A stretch of DNA of 64,000 nt from Acinetobacter haemolyticus (GCF_900406815.1 NZ_OVCN01000011.1:62001-126000); one strand, 5' to 3'; counted from the first letter of the stretch, positions 16,368 through 26,071 are shown. Made by a program: numbers and translations. Notes: generated from the sequence alone by a model not told the origin.

Positions 16368-17306
16368 TCACTTTAAAGCATTTTTAGCATAAATATTGGC
16401 CTGAATCCATAGGTTGCCACGAATATATTCGCCAATGTTAAAGTTTTTATACAAATCATTTTTAGTTGCGATGCGAATAAGGATTGCAGGTAAATCATCT
16501 TCTAAAACTAAAGTGACATCATAAAGCGTATATTCATCTTGCATAAACTGCGTTGTGGTTTTACCCACGATATTACCTTGGAACCAAGCTTCATCTTCTT
16601 GACCTAATGTTTCGCCAAATAAATAGGCAACCATTTTAGAAAAGTCGACAGTTACAGGTTCTTGATCTTCTGGTGTTTTTGGTTCCCACTCATTAATAAG
16701 CTCCTGTAAGTTTTCAGGTGCAATCCCATTATGTTCTGCAAGAATTGCATTTAATGCTCGGTGGTGTTTAATTGAAGCTGGGTCATCAACAATGATTTTC
16801 TCATCTTTGGAAACTGTTTCTAGTTCATATGCCCAAGCATTAAATTGAACTTGATAACTTTGGTTTTTGTCATATTGACAACGATTTACACTAAACAAAT
16901 TATCAAATGCATAAATCACCGTATTTTTATTTAAGTTCAAACGTAATACCGCTTGAGTTGCAGAATCACAGGTAATAATTCGTTCAATCTGTGCTTCATA
17001 TTTATATGGACTTTCAAAACTCGGAAATGCTGTTTTTAAGGCGCGAGGTTTTTGATCTTCTACTGCGATGATTTGATTAATTGAAATGTTCTGATTACTT
17101 GGTCCACGAATCAACCAAAATGATTGATCCATTTCCTGTTCATTTTCACACAGTCCCATCGGCATGACAGGTGCATCCAACGCCAATCCTAACCATTTGG
17201 GAACATCAGTTTCGGGGGTATCTGTTAACAGATTCCAATGCTCAGCATGATTACCGAAATTTTGATCTTGAATTGTAATGGTTTCTGGACTGTTTTGATT
17301 TTTCAT
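16368..17306 (-). CDS. Hypothetical protein, 312 aa
   Basis: I do not recognise this protein. It has no signal peptide or membrane segment and is acidic overall, so it is probably cytoplasmic. Features that can be seen: a Trp/Pro-rich N-terminal segment (VPKWLGLALDAPVMPMG), a central polar region with Glu/Pro-rich NEWEPKTPEDQEPV, and a beta-rich C-terminal part (YTLYDVTLVLEDDLPAILIRIATK). Codon use resembles its neighbours, so recent transfer is not suggested. It is divergent from the YaiI-type gene and is followed by a small membrane protein gene with which it may work. Confidence 0.75.
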   Translation of the reverse strand: MKNQNSPETITIQDQNFGNHAEHWNLLTDTPETDVPKWLGLALDAPVMPMGLCENEQEMDQSFWLIRGPSNQNISINQIIAVEDQKPRALKTAFPSFESPYKYEAQIERIITCDSATQAVLRLNLNKNTVIYAFDNLFSVNRCQYDKNQSYQVQFNAWAYELETVSKDEKIIVDDPASIKHHRALNAILAEHNGIAPENLQELINEWEPKTPEDQEPVTVDFSKMVAYLFGETLGQEDEAWFQGNIVGKTTTQFMQDEYTLYDVTLVLEDDLPAILIRIATKNDLYKNFNIGEYIRGNLWIQANIYAKNALK

Positions 17307-17514
17307 AAAGCACGATGCAAAAAGATTGAACTTAATCTATTTAATCGAGGGTAACTACCATATTTCAAGTCTGGATATGTAATTCTACGAAAATTAATTG
17401 GTTTTTATTTTAATGGCCCAAAACGGTGAAACCCTAGGATTAGCCTATCATCTTAACTCTACTTTTCTTGTAATCTGCTAAACTATATTTTTATTCTTGA
17501 GAGCGCTTGCCAAC

Positions 17515-17985
17515 GTGCTGCCATTTAAACTGTGGGTAGATGCGGATGCTTTACCAAAAATCTTACGTGAAGTAATTTTACGTGCCTCGGACCGTTATCA
17601 ACTCGAAGTCACTTTTGTTGCCAATCAAAATGTAGGGATTACACCTTCGATCCGTATTAAATCAATTCAAGTGATGAGTGGGGCAGATCGCGCTGATCAA
17701 GAAATTGTAGATCGTATGCAAGAGCATGACATTGTCATTACACAAGATATTCCGCTTGCAGCTCAAGTGATTGAAAAGGGTGGAATTGCAATTCACCCTC
17801 GAGGTGAGATCTATACCACTGCCAATGTCAAAGCTCGATTACATTTACGTGATTTTATGGATACTTTGCGCGGTGCAGGTGTACAAACGGGAGGCCCTCC
17901 ACCAATTTCAGAGCGAGATAAACGCGAATTTTCGAGTGCTTTAGACCAAACAATCCTAAAACAAAAACGTAAAACCGCTGGTTGA
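17515..17985 (+). CDS. YaiI/YqxD family protein (UPF0178, DUF188)
   Basis: A cytoplasmic protein of the YaiI/YqxD family, about 156 aa. The N-terminal [16 protein letters not shown] resembles the family's conserved WVDADACP motif, with Leu in place of the usual Cys. The [17 protein letters not shown] segment and [10 protein letters not shown] are also typical and recall PIN-like folds. The biochemical role is unproven. Two starts are possible: TTG at 17497 and GTG at 17515. The GTG gives the family's normal beginning and has GAGAG upstream at 17499-17503. The downstream DMT transporter begins 7 bp after the stop, so the two are probably cotranscribed. Confidence 0.85.
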   Translation: MLPFKLWVDADALPKILREVILRASDRYQLEVTFVANQNVGITPSIRIKSIQVMSGADRADQEIVDRMQEHDIVITQDIPLAAQVIEKGGIAIHPRGEIYTTANVKARLHLRDFMDTLRGAGVQTGGPPPISERDKREFSSALDQTILKQKRKTAG

Positions 17986-17992
17986 GCACGTT

Positions 17993-18886
17993 ATGCCATC
18001 TCGACTTAATTTAATGCTGACCTATGGGCTACTCGTCTTTATTTGGGCTTCAACACCATTAGCAATCGTCTGGAGTGTGTCTGATCTACATCCAATGTGG
18101 GCATTACTGTTACGTTTTTTGATTGCATTACCCTTGGCAATTACGGTGCTACTTTGTTTAAGGGTAAAGTTTCCAATGCATAAGTTGGCGTGGTTGAGCT
18201 ATATCGCTGGGTCACTCAGTTTAATTGGTTCGCAAGTTTTTACTTATGCAGCTACGGCTTATTTAAGTTCAGGTCTAATTGCATTGATGTTTGGTCTAGC
18301 ACCGATTATGGCAGGTTTAATTGGACGATTTGGCTTTCAACAAAAATTAGCAACTCTACAATGGGTGGGGATGGGGACGTCAATTATTGGGTTAACGATG
18401 ATCTGTCTGAGTGGGAATCAAAAACATGTACAACCCCTTGGAATTTTATTGATGTTACTCAGTGTTTTTTCTTATTCGCTCTCTATCTTTTGGGTGAAAA
18501 AGATCAATGCCATTGTACAACCCATGGCACAAGCAACAGGTTCGATTTTAGTTTCGACATTTTTTGCCTTGTTATTATTGCCTTGGATCTGGCAATTCGC
18601 ACCAACTCAGATTCCCTCAGCAAAATCGTTATTGGCATTGACCTATACGGTAATCATGGCTTCGTTGATTGCAATGTTTTGTTATTTTAAGCTGGTTCAA
18701 AACTTACAAGCGACCACATTATCTTTAACGACTGTTATGACGCCGATGCTCGCAATTCTGATAGGCGCTTATCTTAATCAGGAACAATTGTCAGCCCAAG
18801 TCTTTATCGGTGCCAGTATTATTTTATTTGGCTTATTGCTTTATTTTTATAAAGATTTAAGCACCCATCGACGATTAAGAGTTTGA
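17993..18886 (+). CDS. DMT superfamily (EamA) transporter
   Basis: An inner-membrane protein of 297 aa with ten hydrophobic segments in two EamA halves (about 5-140 and 150-290). The first half has LLVFIWASTPLAIVWS near the N-terminus and TYAATAYLSSGLIALMFGLAPIMAGL (in part), the usual family pattern. Members export amino acids, drugs or metabolites; the substrate here is unknown. The ATG follows GAGCACGTT, 7 bp after the YaiI-type gene. It converges on the PilZ gene with a 15-bp gap and no visible terminator. Confidence 0.9.
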   Translation: MPSRLNLMLTYGLLVFIWASTPLAIVWSVSDLHPMWALLLRFLIALPLAITVLLCLRVKFPMHKLAWLSYIAGSLSLIGSQVFTYAATAYLSSGLIALMFGLAPIMAGLIGRFGFQQKLATLQWVGMGTSIIGLTMICLSGNQKHVQPLGILLMLLSVFSYSLSIFWVKKINAIVQPMAQATGSILVSTFFALLLLPWIWQFAPTQIPSAKSLLALTYTVIMASLIAMFCYFKLVQNLQATTLSLTTVMTPMLAILIGAYLNQEQLSAQVFIGASIILFGLLLYFYKDLSTHRRLRV

Positions 18887-18901
18887 AATTAATGGCTTGA
18901 A

Positions 18902-19486
18902 TTAAGTGTTGATTTCATCTTGTTGTGCTTGCTTAATACTTGCCGCAAGTTTTGCACGGTCTTGAGGATTTAAAGTAATAAAATACGCGCCAATACGGAA
19001 TTTACCTTGCTCATCTGCTGTACTATGAGCAACTTGTGCGGTCGCAGCGATATGAAAATAGTTTTCAGGATGACTCAAAGTAATATGAATATAAGTTCCT
19101 TCGTTAATATCCTGAGCGCTGCAGAAACTTAAACCATTTTCCGAAAAATTGACTTGTTCTGGTACAGACAATTGAGATTGTACGATATTGTCGTAAAAAG
19201 AGCCTGTAATCAGATTTAGTTTTTGGTTAAAAAGGGATAAGATGCGAGCAATTTGTTGATCTTTTTCATTTAATTGTTCTAATTCGTAGCGAAATGCATG
19301 ATCAAATTGATCTAATTCAGCAAGTAGTAGAAAATAGCGCGGTAATACAAAATGAGAGTCATAAGGATCATTCAGTGCGACATCATCTGGAATGATTTGA
19401 TAGTTGATTCTCAACACAGCATCAATACGAGACATCACACGACGTTCGGTGTTGTCGTCAACAAGATGATGTTGTGCATTTTCCAT
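18902..19486 (-). CDS. PilZ domain protein
   Basis: A 194-aa cytoplasmic protein with a C-terminal PilZ-like beta-barrel (about 110-185): QVNFSENGLSFCS matches the D/NxSxxG half of the c-di-GMP motif. The N-terminal NTERRVMSRIDAVLRINY contains an RRxxxR-like run (ERRVMSR), but far upstream of the barrel, as in YcgR-N-like or atypical PilZ proteins. The middle has Leu/Gln-rich helices. If it binds c-di-GMP it would act in motility or surface attachment. It lies between a transporter and the divergent lolC/F gene with no functional neighbour. Confidence 0.75.
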   Translation of the reverse strand: MENAQHHLVDDNTERRVMSRIDAVLRINYQIIPDDVALNDPYDSHFVLPRYFLLLAELDQFDHAFRYELEQLNEKDQQIARILSLFNQKLNLITGSFYDNIVQSQLSVPEQVNFSENGLSFCSAQDINEGTYIHITLSHPENYFHIAATAQVAHSTADEQGKFRIGAYFITLNPQDRAKLAASIKQAQQDEINT

Positions 19487-19511
19487 AATAAATCACCTCG
19501 GACTAGATGGT

Positions 19512-20747
19512 ATGTTTAAGCCAATCTCGCTGTATATAGGGTTGAGATACACTCGTGCTCGGCGGAGTAATCATTTTATTTCTTTTATCGCCTTGGTTTC
19601 CATGATTGGTTTAACTCTAGGCGTCGCTGTTCTCATTACAGTTTTATCTGTTATGAATGGTTTTGATCGAGAATTAAAAACTCGTGTCCTCGGAATGGTA
19701 CCACAAGCTACTGTTTCTTCTACTCAAATTTTAACAGATTGGCCAGAACTTGCAAAAAAAGTTGAGAGTCATCCACATGTCACTGGTGTAGCGCCTTTTA
19801 CTCAATTGCAGGGGATGTTGACTGCTCATGGGCAGGTTGCGGGGATTATGGTCACGGGCATTGAACCTGAATATGAAAAACAGGTTTCAATCATCCAAGA
19901 CCATATGGTGACAGGTAATCTAAATGCCTTACAAAAAGGCGAGTTTGGTATTGTTCTTGGAAAGGACATGACGGATGCACTGGGTTTGGGGCTAAATGAC
20001 AATGTCACTTTGGTTCTGCCAGAGGCAACACCATCACCAGCAGGTGTAGTACCACGTTTTAAACGTTTCAAGATTGTCGGTATTTTTAGTGTGGGTGCAG
20101 AAGTAGACTCAATGGTGGGTTACATTGCGTTGAATGATGCTTCAACCTTATTACGGTTACCAGATGGTGCACAGGGTATTCGTTTAAAGTTAGACAATAT
20201 TTTTGCAGCGCCTAAAGTGGCAAATGAAATTGTAAGTGAATTGCCGAGCAATTTTTACGCATCAAACTGGACATATACCCACGGTAATCTATTCAATGCG
20301 ATTCAAATGGAAAAGACATTGGTCGGTCTACTTCTATTTCTGATTATTGTTGTGGCTGCATTTAATATCGTTTCATCATTGGTGATGGTGGTTACTGATA
20401 AAAAATCAGATATCGCTATTCTAAGAACGCTAGGTGCTTCGCCGTCCATGATCACTAAAATTTTCATGGTGCAGGGTACGGTGATCGGTGTTATTGGAAC
20501 GATCGCAGGGACAATTTTAGGGGTTACTTTAGCACTGACAATCAGCGACATCATCTCTTGGTTTAATACCGTTTTAGGGCTAAATCTATTTGATGCATAT
20601 TTTGTTCATTACTTACCTTCATATCTCAGATGGCAAGATGTGGTTGTGATCGTGATTGTGTCTCTGTTATTAAGTTTCTTGGCAACGATTTATCCTGCAT
20701 TACGTGCAGCCAAAGTTCAACCTGCTGAGGCACTGCGCTATGAGTAA
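19512..20747 (+). CDS. Lipoprotein-releasing ABC transporter permease (LolC/LolE type, probably LolF)
   Basis: An inner-membrane permease that extracts outer-membrane lipoproteins and hands them to LolA. It is 411 aa. The N-terminal LYIGLRYTRARRSNHFISFI is typical of LolC/E, and a first membrane segment lies at about 22-48. A periplasmic domain covers about 50-265, and three C-terminal FtsX-like segments follow, including AILRTLGASPSMITKIFMVQG. Only one permease accompanies lolD here, with no lolE copy in the window. This matches the LolDF arrangement known in several gammaproteobacteria, where one permease forms a homodimer. It overlaps lolD by 8 bp. Confidence 0.92.
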   Translation: MFKPISLYIGLRYTRARRSNHFISFIALVSMIGLTLGVAVLITVLSVMNGFDRELKTRVLGMVPQATVSSTQILTDWPELAKKVESHPHVTGVAPFTQLQGMLTAHGQVAGIMVTGIEPEYEKQVSIIQDHMVTGNLNALQKGEFGIVLGKDMTDALGLGLNDNVTLVLPEATPSPAGVVPRFKRFKIVGIFSVGAEVDSMVGYIALNDASTLLRLPDGAQGIRLKLDNIFAAPKVANEIVSELPSNFYASNWTYTHGNLFNAIQMEKTLVGLLLFLIIVVAAFNIVSSLVMVVTDKKSDIAILRTLGASPSMITKIFMVQGTVIGVIGTIAGTILGVTLALTISDIISWFNTVLGLNLFDAYFVHYLPSYLRWQDVVVIVIVSLLLSFLATIYPALRAAKVQPAEALRYE

Positions 20748-21426
20748 GATTGTTTTAGAAGCTAAAGAAATTTATAAGCATTTTGATGATGGCAAAAGTA
20801 AAGTTGAAGTCATCAAAGGTTTATCGCTTCAAGTGAATGCGGGTGAGTTTGTCTCAATTGTTGGAGCGAGTGGTTCTGGTAAGAGCACTTTATTACATGT
20901 ATTAGGTGGCTTAGAGCAACCTTCACAAGGTCAAGTGTTCTTGCAAGGACAGCGTTTTGATAATTTGGGTGAAGCTGACCGTGGTTTCAAGCGAAATCAA
21001 TATTTAGGTTTTGTTTATCAGTTCCATCATTTGTTACCTGAGTTTTCAGCTTTAGAAAATGTAGCGATGCCGTTGATGTTCCGTGGCGATGTGCAATATA
21101 AGTCTGCTAAAGCTCAAGCTGAGTACTTATTGGACCGCGTGGGTTTGTCACATCGTATGGACCACAAGCCTGGTGAGTTATCTGGCGGTGAGCGTCAACG
21201 CGTAGCACTTGCTCGTGCCTTGGTAACTAAGCCTGCTGTTGTACTTGCGGATGAACCGACAGGTAATCTGGATCGGAAAACGGCACTGAGTGTTTTTGAA
21301 TTATTGACGGATTTGAAAAATGAACTCAACATGGCGATGTTAATTGTGACCCATGATGAGCAATTGGCTCAATCGGCAGATTCAATTTTACATATGCAAG
21401 ATGGTTTATGGATTGAACAATCGTAA
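20740..21426 (+). CDS. lolD: Lipoprotein-releasing ABC transporter ATPase
   Basis: The cytoplasmic ATPase that powers lipoprotein release. It is 228 aa from the ATG at 20740, which overlaps the permease stop by 8 bp; a longer reading from 20704 would run deep into the permease gene. Walker A is GASGSGKST (42-50), the signature LSGGERQR starts at 147, and Walker B is VVLADEP (167-173), followed by the GNLD D-loop region. The overlap suggests translational coupling with the permease. A hairpin terminator comes next, closing the two-gene operon. Confidence 0.96.
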   Translation: MSKIVLEAKEIYKHFDDGKSKVEVIKGLSLQVNAGEFVSIVGASGSGKSTLLHVLGGLEQPSQGQVFLQGQRFDNLGEADRGFKRNQYLGFVYQFHHLLPEFSALENVAMPLMFRGDVQYKSAKAQAEYLLDRVGLSHRMDHKPGELSGGERQRVALARALVTKPAVVLADEPTGNLDRKTALSVFELLTDLKNELNMAMLIVTHDEQLAQSADSILHMQDGLWIEQS

Positions 21427-21448
21427 ATTATTGACTTAAGCTCTTGTT

Positions 21449-21475
21449 AAAGCCCTGAAAAAGGGCTTTAATTTT
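21449..21475 (+). terminator. Rho-independent terminator after lolD
   Basis: The stem AAAGCCCT / AGGGCTTT has a GAAAA loop and is followed by AATTTT. It is 22 bp after lolD. The T-run is short, so it may be moderately efficient. Confidence 0.75.
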
Positions 21476-21508
21476 GCCCATAGAAAAACAAAATTAAACT
21501 TATCATTG

Positions 21509-23947
21509 ATGTTAAAAATTATTTTATTGGGGTGGGTAGCGGGCGTCGCACTCATGGGAATTAATATTCCTATTATTACAACCACATGGTGGTTTTGGTT
21601 GATTATTGCGATTGCAATCTTTGGTTTTGGATTTTATTGGAAAAAACAGTATTTTCATCATCCTGCTTACAAAGCCTTGCTTTTAATCAGCACGACTTGG
21701 GCATTATTTTGCGCAGGCTATCATTACGCTGATATTCAATTACAACAACGACTTATTTTTAAAGAGCAAAGTATTGAACCATTTGAAGCCATTGTCTATG
21801 TGAAAAAGATCAGTGAACTCAATGAAAATGGTGAGAAACAGATTGCCGAGGTTTTAAATCGACATGTGCAAAGTGTGGATTGGTTTCTTCATTTAAGCAA
21901 AGAGAAGGATGCAGCTAAGGTAACACCAGAATTTAAATTGGGACATTATTATCGTATATCTGGTCAGATACGACCTGCCCATAGTTATGCTGTTCCTGGT
22001 GCATTCGATCTGGAAAAATGGTTTTTACAACAAAATGTGCAGTCAGGATTTTCTGTGAGAAATATCCAGCCCATCCATGAAGATGAGCTGTATGATCTTG
22101 GGTATTATCGTCATTTGCAGCAACAACAATCTTACTGGGCTAAATGTTTATTAGCTGTTGAAAAAAAGCGTCTCGCTTTTCGACAAATGCTACAGGCTTC
22201 AACATTTCAACACAAAGGTTTGTTATTGGCTTTACTCACTGGCGATGAAAGCCTGTTATCTGATGATGTAAAACAACAATTTCAACAACTTGGAATTTCT
22301 CATCTATTGGCAATTTCTGGACCACATGTGTTGGTATTTGCATTGATGCTGACGTGGTTATTACAAAAATTGATTCAACACTACTGTCCAAACATTTATT
22401 TGAAATATCCTCGACAATTATTGTTATTAATTCCTTTCATATTTAGTGTTTTGCTATATGTGGCATTTGTTGGTTTTGAGATTCCAGCAATGAGGACCTT
22501 ACTAACCGTCAGTATTGTAAGTATTTTTATGTGCTTGAGACAGTCGATTCAAGCATTTAGTGTGTTGGTTTACAGTGCGAGCTTATTATTAGTTTTAGAT
22601 CCATTTAGCATTTTATCTGCTGCGTTTTGGTTATCTTATGGTGCTTGTTTTATTCTGCTAAGAATTTATCAAACCATTCTACAGTTACCACAAAATGTAA
22701 ATTTAACATTCAAGCAAAAATTTATCTGGGGTGGACACCTTCTGATTGAATCGCAATGGAAAATATTTGTCGCTTTATTGCCTTTGGTTTTAATTTTCTT
22801 TCAGCAAGTTTCATGGTTCGCGCCCTTAACCAATCTTATTGCAATTCCCTTGTTAAGTGTTTGTATTGTCCCTTTAGATATTCTTGCGGCATGTATTTGG
22901 TTAATCATTCCTATATTGGGGCAATGGTTATTTCAAATGAACGATGTGCTTTTGTCTTTTTTAATGCTGATTCTAAATGTACTCCAATCGATTTCCCCTC
23001 ATTTGTATGGGATAAGTTTTACTCCTTGGATGATGTTAAGTGTAATCCTTGGTATGTTTCTTTTGTTTTTGCCTAGAGGTGTTATTCCAAAATTTTGGGC
23101 GGGGGTTTGTTTTCTACCGATATTATGGGGTGTAAAAGCTCAATCAGAGGCATTGCATATATTGGATGTTGGTCAAGGACAAGCAATCCTAGTACAACAT
23201 TCAAGAGGTAATATCTTGATTGATACTGGTGGATCATTTGATGAAGCTAAATTCAGTATGGGGGAGCGAGTGGTTATTCCTTTTCTACGTCAACAGGGAA
23301 TTCGGCGACTTGAACATGTAGTATTAACACATTTGGATCAAGACCATAGTGGGGCATTTACGTCGATTCAAAATCGTTTTGAAATTGATCTGGTTCAATC
23401 AAATGAAAAGCATGAAAAAATGCAATTTAAAGAAAATTTTTCATTTTGCCACCAAGGGCAAAAATGGTCATTTCCCAATATGACCATCCAAATTTTATTT
23501 CCCCAACCCCACGAATTGAGCTATGCGAAAGATCAGAAAAATGAATATTCTTGTGTGCTCTATGTGCAATTTTTAGATGCTCAGCCTTATCAGAACTTTT
23601 TGATTATGGGGGATGCAGGATGGGAAACGGAATATAAATTGCTACAACAATATCCAGATTTAAAAGTGGATGTGTTAATTCTTGGTCATCATGGGAGTAA
23701 GCATAGCTCTGCTTACGAATTTTTGGAAACCCTCAAGCCCCAACTTACAATTGCTTCGGCGGGGTTTAATAATCGTTACGGTCATCCCAGCCAGCAGGTC
23801 TTAAATCGATTGCAGCACTTAAATATTCCCATATTAAATACCGCTGATACAGGCACGATCAGTTTTATGATTAATAATCAGGATGGGGTGCTGCTACAAC
23901 ATCGACAGCAAAGAAAATGGTTATCCAAAAATAGCCTAAGTAATTGA
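21509..23947 (+). CDS. comEC: DNA internalization competence protein ComEC/Rec2
   Basis: An inner-membrane channel for single-stranded DNA during natural transformation. It is 812 aa from the ATG at 21509. It has N-terminal membrane segments, a ComEC soluble region (about 60-200), the Competence membrane domain with LGISHLLAISGPHVLVFAL (about 262-280), and a C-terminal metallo-beta-lactamase-like domain. This last domain carries LDVGQGQAILVQ, IDTGGSFD, LTHLDQDHSGAF (HxDxDH) and LGHHGSKHSS. Intact domain order and length suggest a working gene. It starts shortly after the lolD terminator and its 3' end overlaps the convergent acyltransferase gene by 12 bp. Confidence 0.95.
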   Translation: MLKIILLGWVAGVALMGINIPIITTTWWFWLIIAIAIFGFGFYWKKQYFHHPAYKALLLISTTWALFCAGYHYADIQLQQRLIFKEQSIEPFEAIVYVKKISELNENGEKQIAEVLNRHVQSVDWFLHLSKEKDAAKVTPEFKLGHYYRISGQIRPAHSYAVPGAFDLEKWFLQQNVQSGFSVRNIQPIHEDELYDLGYYRHLQQQQSYWAKCLLAVEKKRLAFRQMLQASTFQHKGLLLALLTGDESLLSDDVKQQFQQLGISHLLAISGPHVLVFALMLTWLLQKLIQHYCPNIYLKYPRQLLLLIPFIFSVLLYVAFVGFEIPAMRTLLTVSIVSIFMCLRQSIQAFSVLVYSASLLLVLDPFSILSAAFWLSYGACFILLRIYQTILQLPQNVNLTFKQKFIWGGHLLIESQWKIFVALLPLVLIFFQQVSWFAPLTNLIAIPLLSVCIVPLDILAACIWLIIPILGQWLFQMNDVLLSFLMLILNVLQSISPHLYGISFTPWMMLSVILGMFLLFLPRGVIPKFWAGVCFLPILWGVKAQSEALHILDVGQGQAILVQHSRGNILIDTGGSFDEAKFSMGERVVIPFLRQQGIRRLEHVVLTHLDQDHSGAFTSIQNRFEIDLVQSNEKHEKMQFKENFSFCHQGQKWSFPNMTIQILFPQPHELSYAKDQKNEYSCVLYVQFLDAQPYQNFLIMGDAGWETEYKLLQQYPDLKVDVLILGHHGSKHSSAYEFLETLKPQLTIASAGFNNRYGHPSQQVLNRLQHLNIPILNTADTGTISFMINNQDGVLLQHRQQRKWLSKNSLSN

Positions 23948-24892
23948 TGCTTGTTGAGTTGAATGACGAACTTCTGCCACTTTTATTAAAGCTTCATTTT
24001 CATCTATATCATAAATTCTTTTTAATTCTTTGTTTGCACTAAAACGTTTATAACTCCAGTGATAATGTTCAGGGTGGCGTTTGATTAATTGTTCCAAAGT
24101 TTGATGGATAATCAATGTTCCGTCTTCGGCACTACCTTGGTAAATTTGAGGATTAATGGGTTCGATAAACATGTCAAAGCCAGCTTGTTCGTTTCGCATG
24201 GTATAAATGAGTAGTGCCTTTGCTTTCGTTTTTTGAATTAATTTTGCACTCAAACTACTTGAGGCGAGGGGAATGCCAAAATAATTGATCATCTCTCCGC
24301 CATGATCAGGCGTGTGGTCGGGCAGGATTGCAGTTGTACCACCTTGTTTTAATGCTTTAAATATCTGGCGGACACCACTTTCATCAGTTGGGACAAGATG
24401 AGCCTGTTCACGACTACGTGCTTCTCTCACAAAACGATCTGCATCAGGATTTTTAACAGGTTTGTAGAGAATCGTCATTTGTGTGTATTGAGAAAGCCAA
24501 GCATTCATCACTTCCCATGTGCCAAAATGGGGTACCACGAGCACAACCCCTTTTTTTTCAGCCAACGCCTCATGTAAATATTGCTCACCATAAACATTTT
24601 GAATGCGTTGAATATTTTTCTGATTGGAAGCTCCCCAAATGCTTAAAAACTCAAAGTATGAAGTTAATTCATTTTGAATTGCTTTTCTGGTCAACTGTTG
24701 TCTTTGTTGTTGATCCATCTCAGGAAATGCAATTTGTATATTCAACCCAATAATTTTCGATAGCTTGGAAAGTTGTAAACTCGTGAGTAATCCAGCAAGC
24801 ATACGCGCAAAGAAACGTCCTAATTGAATCGGTTGACGACTCAAAAGTTTGATTAGACGGTAACTGGTGTTGCTAGATTTTGATTGAGTCAT
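23936..24892 (-). CDS. LpxL/LpxM-type lipid A acyltransferase family protein
   Basis: A 318-aa membrane-associated acyltransferase. The catalytic HxxxxE motif of the HtrB/LpxL family is VVPHFGTWEVMNAW (about 120-133); further family blocks are AILPDHTPDHGGEMINYFG (in part) and HYHWSYKRF near the C-terminus. Family members transfer secondary acyl chains to lipid A. Whether this copy is LpxL, LpxM or a relative for other lysophospholipids cannot be decided by eye. The N-terminal part is moderately hydrophobic (RFFARMLAGLLTSLQL). Its 3' end overlaps comEC convergently. Confidence 0.88.
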   Translation of the reverse strand: MTQSKSSNTSYRLIKLLSRQPIQLGRFFARMLAGLLTSLQLSKLSKIIGLNIQIAFPEMDQQQRQQLTRKAIQNELTSYFEFLSIWGASNQKNIQRIQNVYGEQYLHEALAEKKGVVLVVPHFGTWEVMNAWLSQYTQMTILYKPVKNPDADRFVREARSREQAHLVPTDESGVRQIFKALKQGGTTAILPDHTPDHGGEMINYFGIPLASSSLSAKLIQKTKAKALLIYTMRNEQAGFDMFIEPINPQIYQGSAEDGTLIIHQTLEQLIKRHPEHYHWSYKRFSANKELKRIYDIDENEALIKVAEVRHSTQQASIT

Positions 24893-25030
24893 GAATTTAA
24901 AATGTGAAAAATTACAAAGGGAAATTATAAGGTAAAAAATAATTATAAGTTAAGATAAGTTATTTAAACAGTTTTGCCCAGATCAGCGTATATAATAAAG
25001 CCACTTTAAAATATATTGGATTGGAGTCTT

Positions 25031-26053
25031 ATGTCCGATTGGCCACCAAAACCACAAAATGAACCAACAAATCCTAATAATGTGACAGGCAAAGAATGGC
25101 AGATTTTAGAAAAGGCTGTGTTGGCTTCTGTCGAAGAGCAGCGTCGTAGTCGACGTTGGAGTATCTTTTTTAAATTCCTAGGTTTTGCATACTTACTTTT
25201 CGTGTTGATTGCAATGGGTAAGGGATGTTCAACATCTTCGACGAAAACAACCACGAATATCACAAGCGATCATTTGGCTGTAGTCGATATTATTGGAACA
25301 ATCGATTCTTCTAGTGGTGCATCTACTGTTAATAGTGAAGATACAAATAAGGCGCTTAAACGTGCATTTGAGTCAAGCGGCAGCAAAGCGGTTGCATTAA
25401 ATATCAACTCTCCAGGTGGCTCTCCTGTCCAATCTGACGAAATTTGGCAAGAAATCCGTTACCTGAAGAAGCAACATCCTGATAAAAAGGTTTATGCTGT
25501 GATTGGTGATATGGGCGCATCGGGTGCTTATTATATTGCTTCAGCAGCAGATGAGATCATTGTAAATCCATCGAGTTTAGTGGGATCAATCGGTGTCATT
25601 ATGCCAAATTATGGCTTGAGTGGGTTGGCTCAAAAACTTGGAATAGAGGACCGTACCTTAACTTCAGGTAGCAATAAAGATATTTTGAGTATGACTAAAC
25701 CTCTCGATCCAGCCCAAAAACAACATGTGCAATCTGTACTGGACAATGTGCATGCTCATTTTATTAATGCAGTTAAAGAAGGGCGTGGCAAGCGTTTGAA
25801 ATCAAATGATCCTGCGATTTTTTCAGGTCTATTTTGGACAGGTGAACAGGCAGTTGCTTTAGGTGTTGCAGACCGTAACGGTAGTATGACGACATTAATG
25901 CGTGATCTCAATGTGAGCCAAAAAGTTGATTATACTGTTCAGCGCAATCCATTCGAGTCTATTTTAGGGCGCATGGGTGCAAAGATTGGTGAGGGAATTA
26001 GTAGTTCACTCGCAGATCAACTACAGACTCAACAAAACGCAAAAATACAATAA
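25031..26053 (+). CDS. sppA: S49 family signal peptide peptidase (SppA-like)
   Basis: A membrane-anchored serine protease thought to digest cleaved signal peptides. It is 340 aa, the short one-domain form. One membrane segment lies at about 45-64, after a polar N-terminus. Catalytic Ser164 is in GDMGASGAYYIASAADEI, and the general-base lysine is probably within SGSNKDILSMTKPLDP. INSPGGSPVQSDEI forms the oxyanion region. The ATG at 25031 follows TTGGAG; an in-frame TTG five codons earlier is less likely. A large-loop hairpin terminator follows. Assignment to the family is firm; the exact in-vivo role is inferred. Confidence 0.9.
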   Translation: MSDWPPKPQNEPTNPNNVTGKEWQILEKAVLASVEEQRRSRRWSIFFKFLGFAYLLFVLIAMGKGCSTSSTKTTTNITSDHLAVVDIIGTIDSSSGASTVNSEDTNKALKRAFESSGSKAVALNINSPGGSPVQSDEIWQEIRYLKKQHPDKKVYAVIGDMGASGAYYIASAADEIIVNPSSLVGSIGVIMPNYGLSGLAQKLGIEDRTLTSGSNKDILSMTKPLDPAQKQHVQSVLDNVHAHFINAVKEGRGKRLKSNDPAIFSGLFWTGEQAVALGVADRNGSMTTLMRDLNVSQKVDYTVQRNPFESILGRMGAKIGEGISSSLADQLQTQQNAKIQ

Positions 26054-26071
26054 TTTATTTAAAAATGTTTT

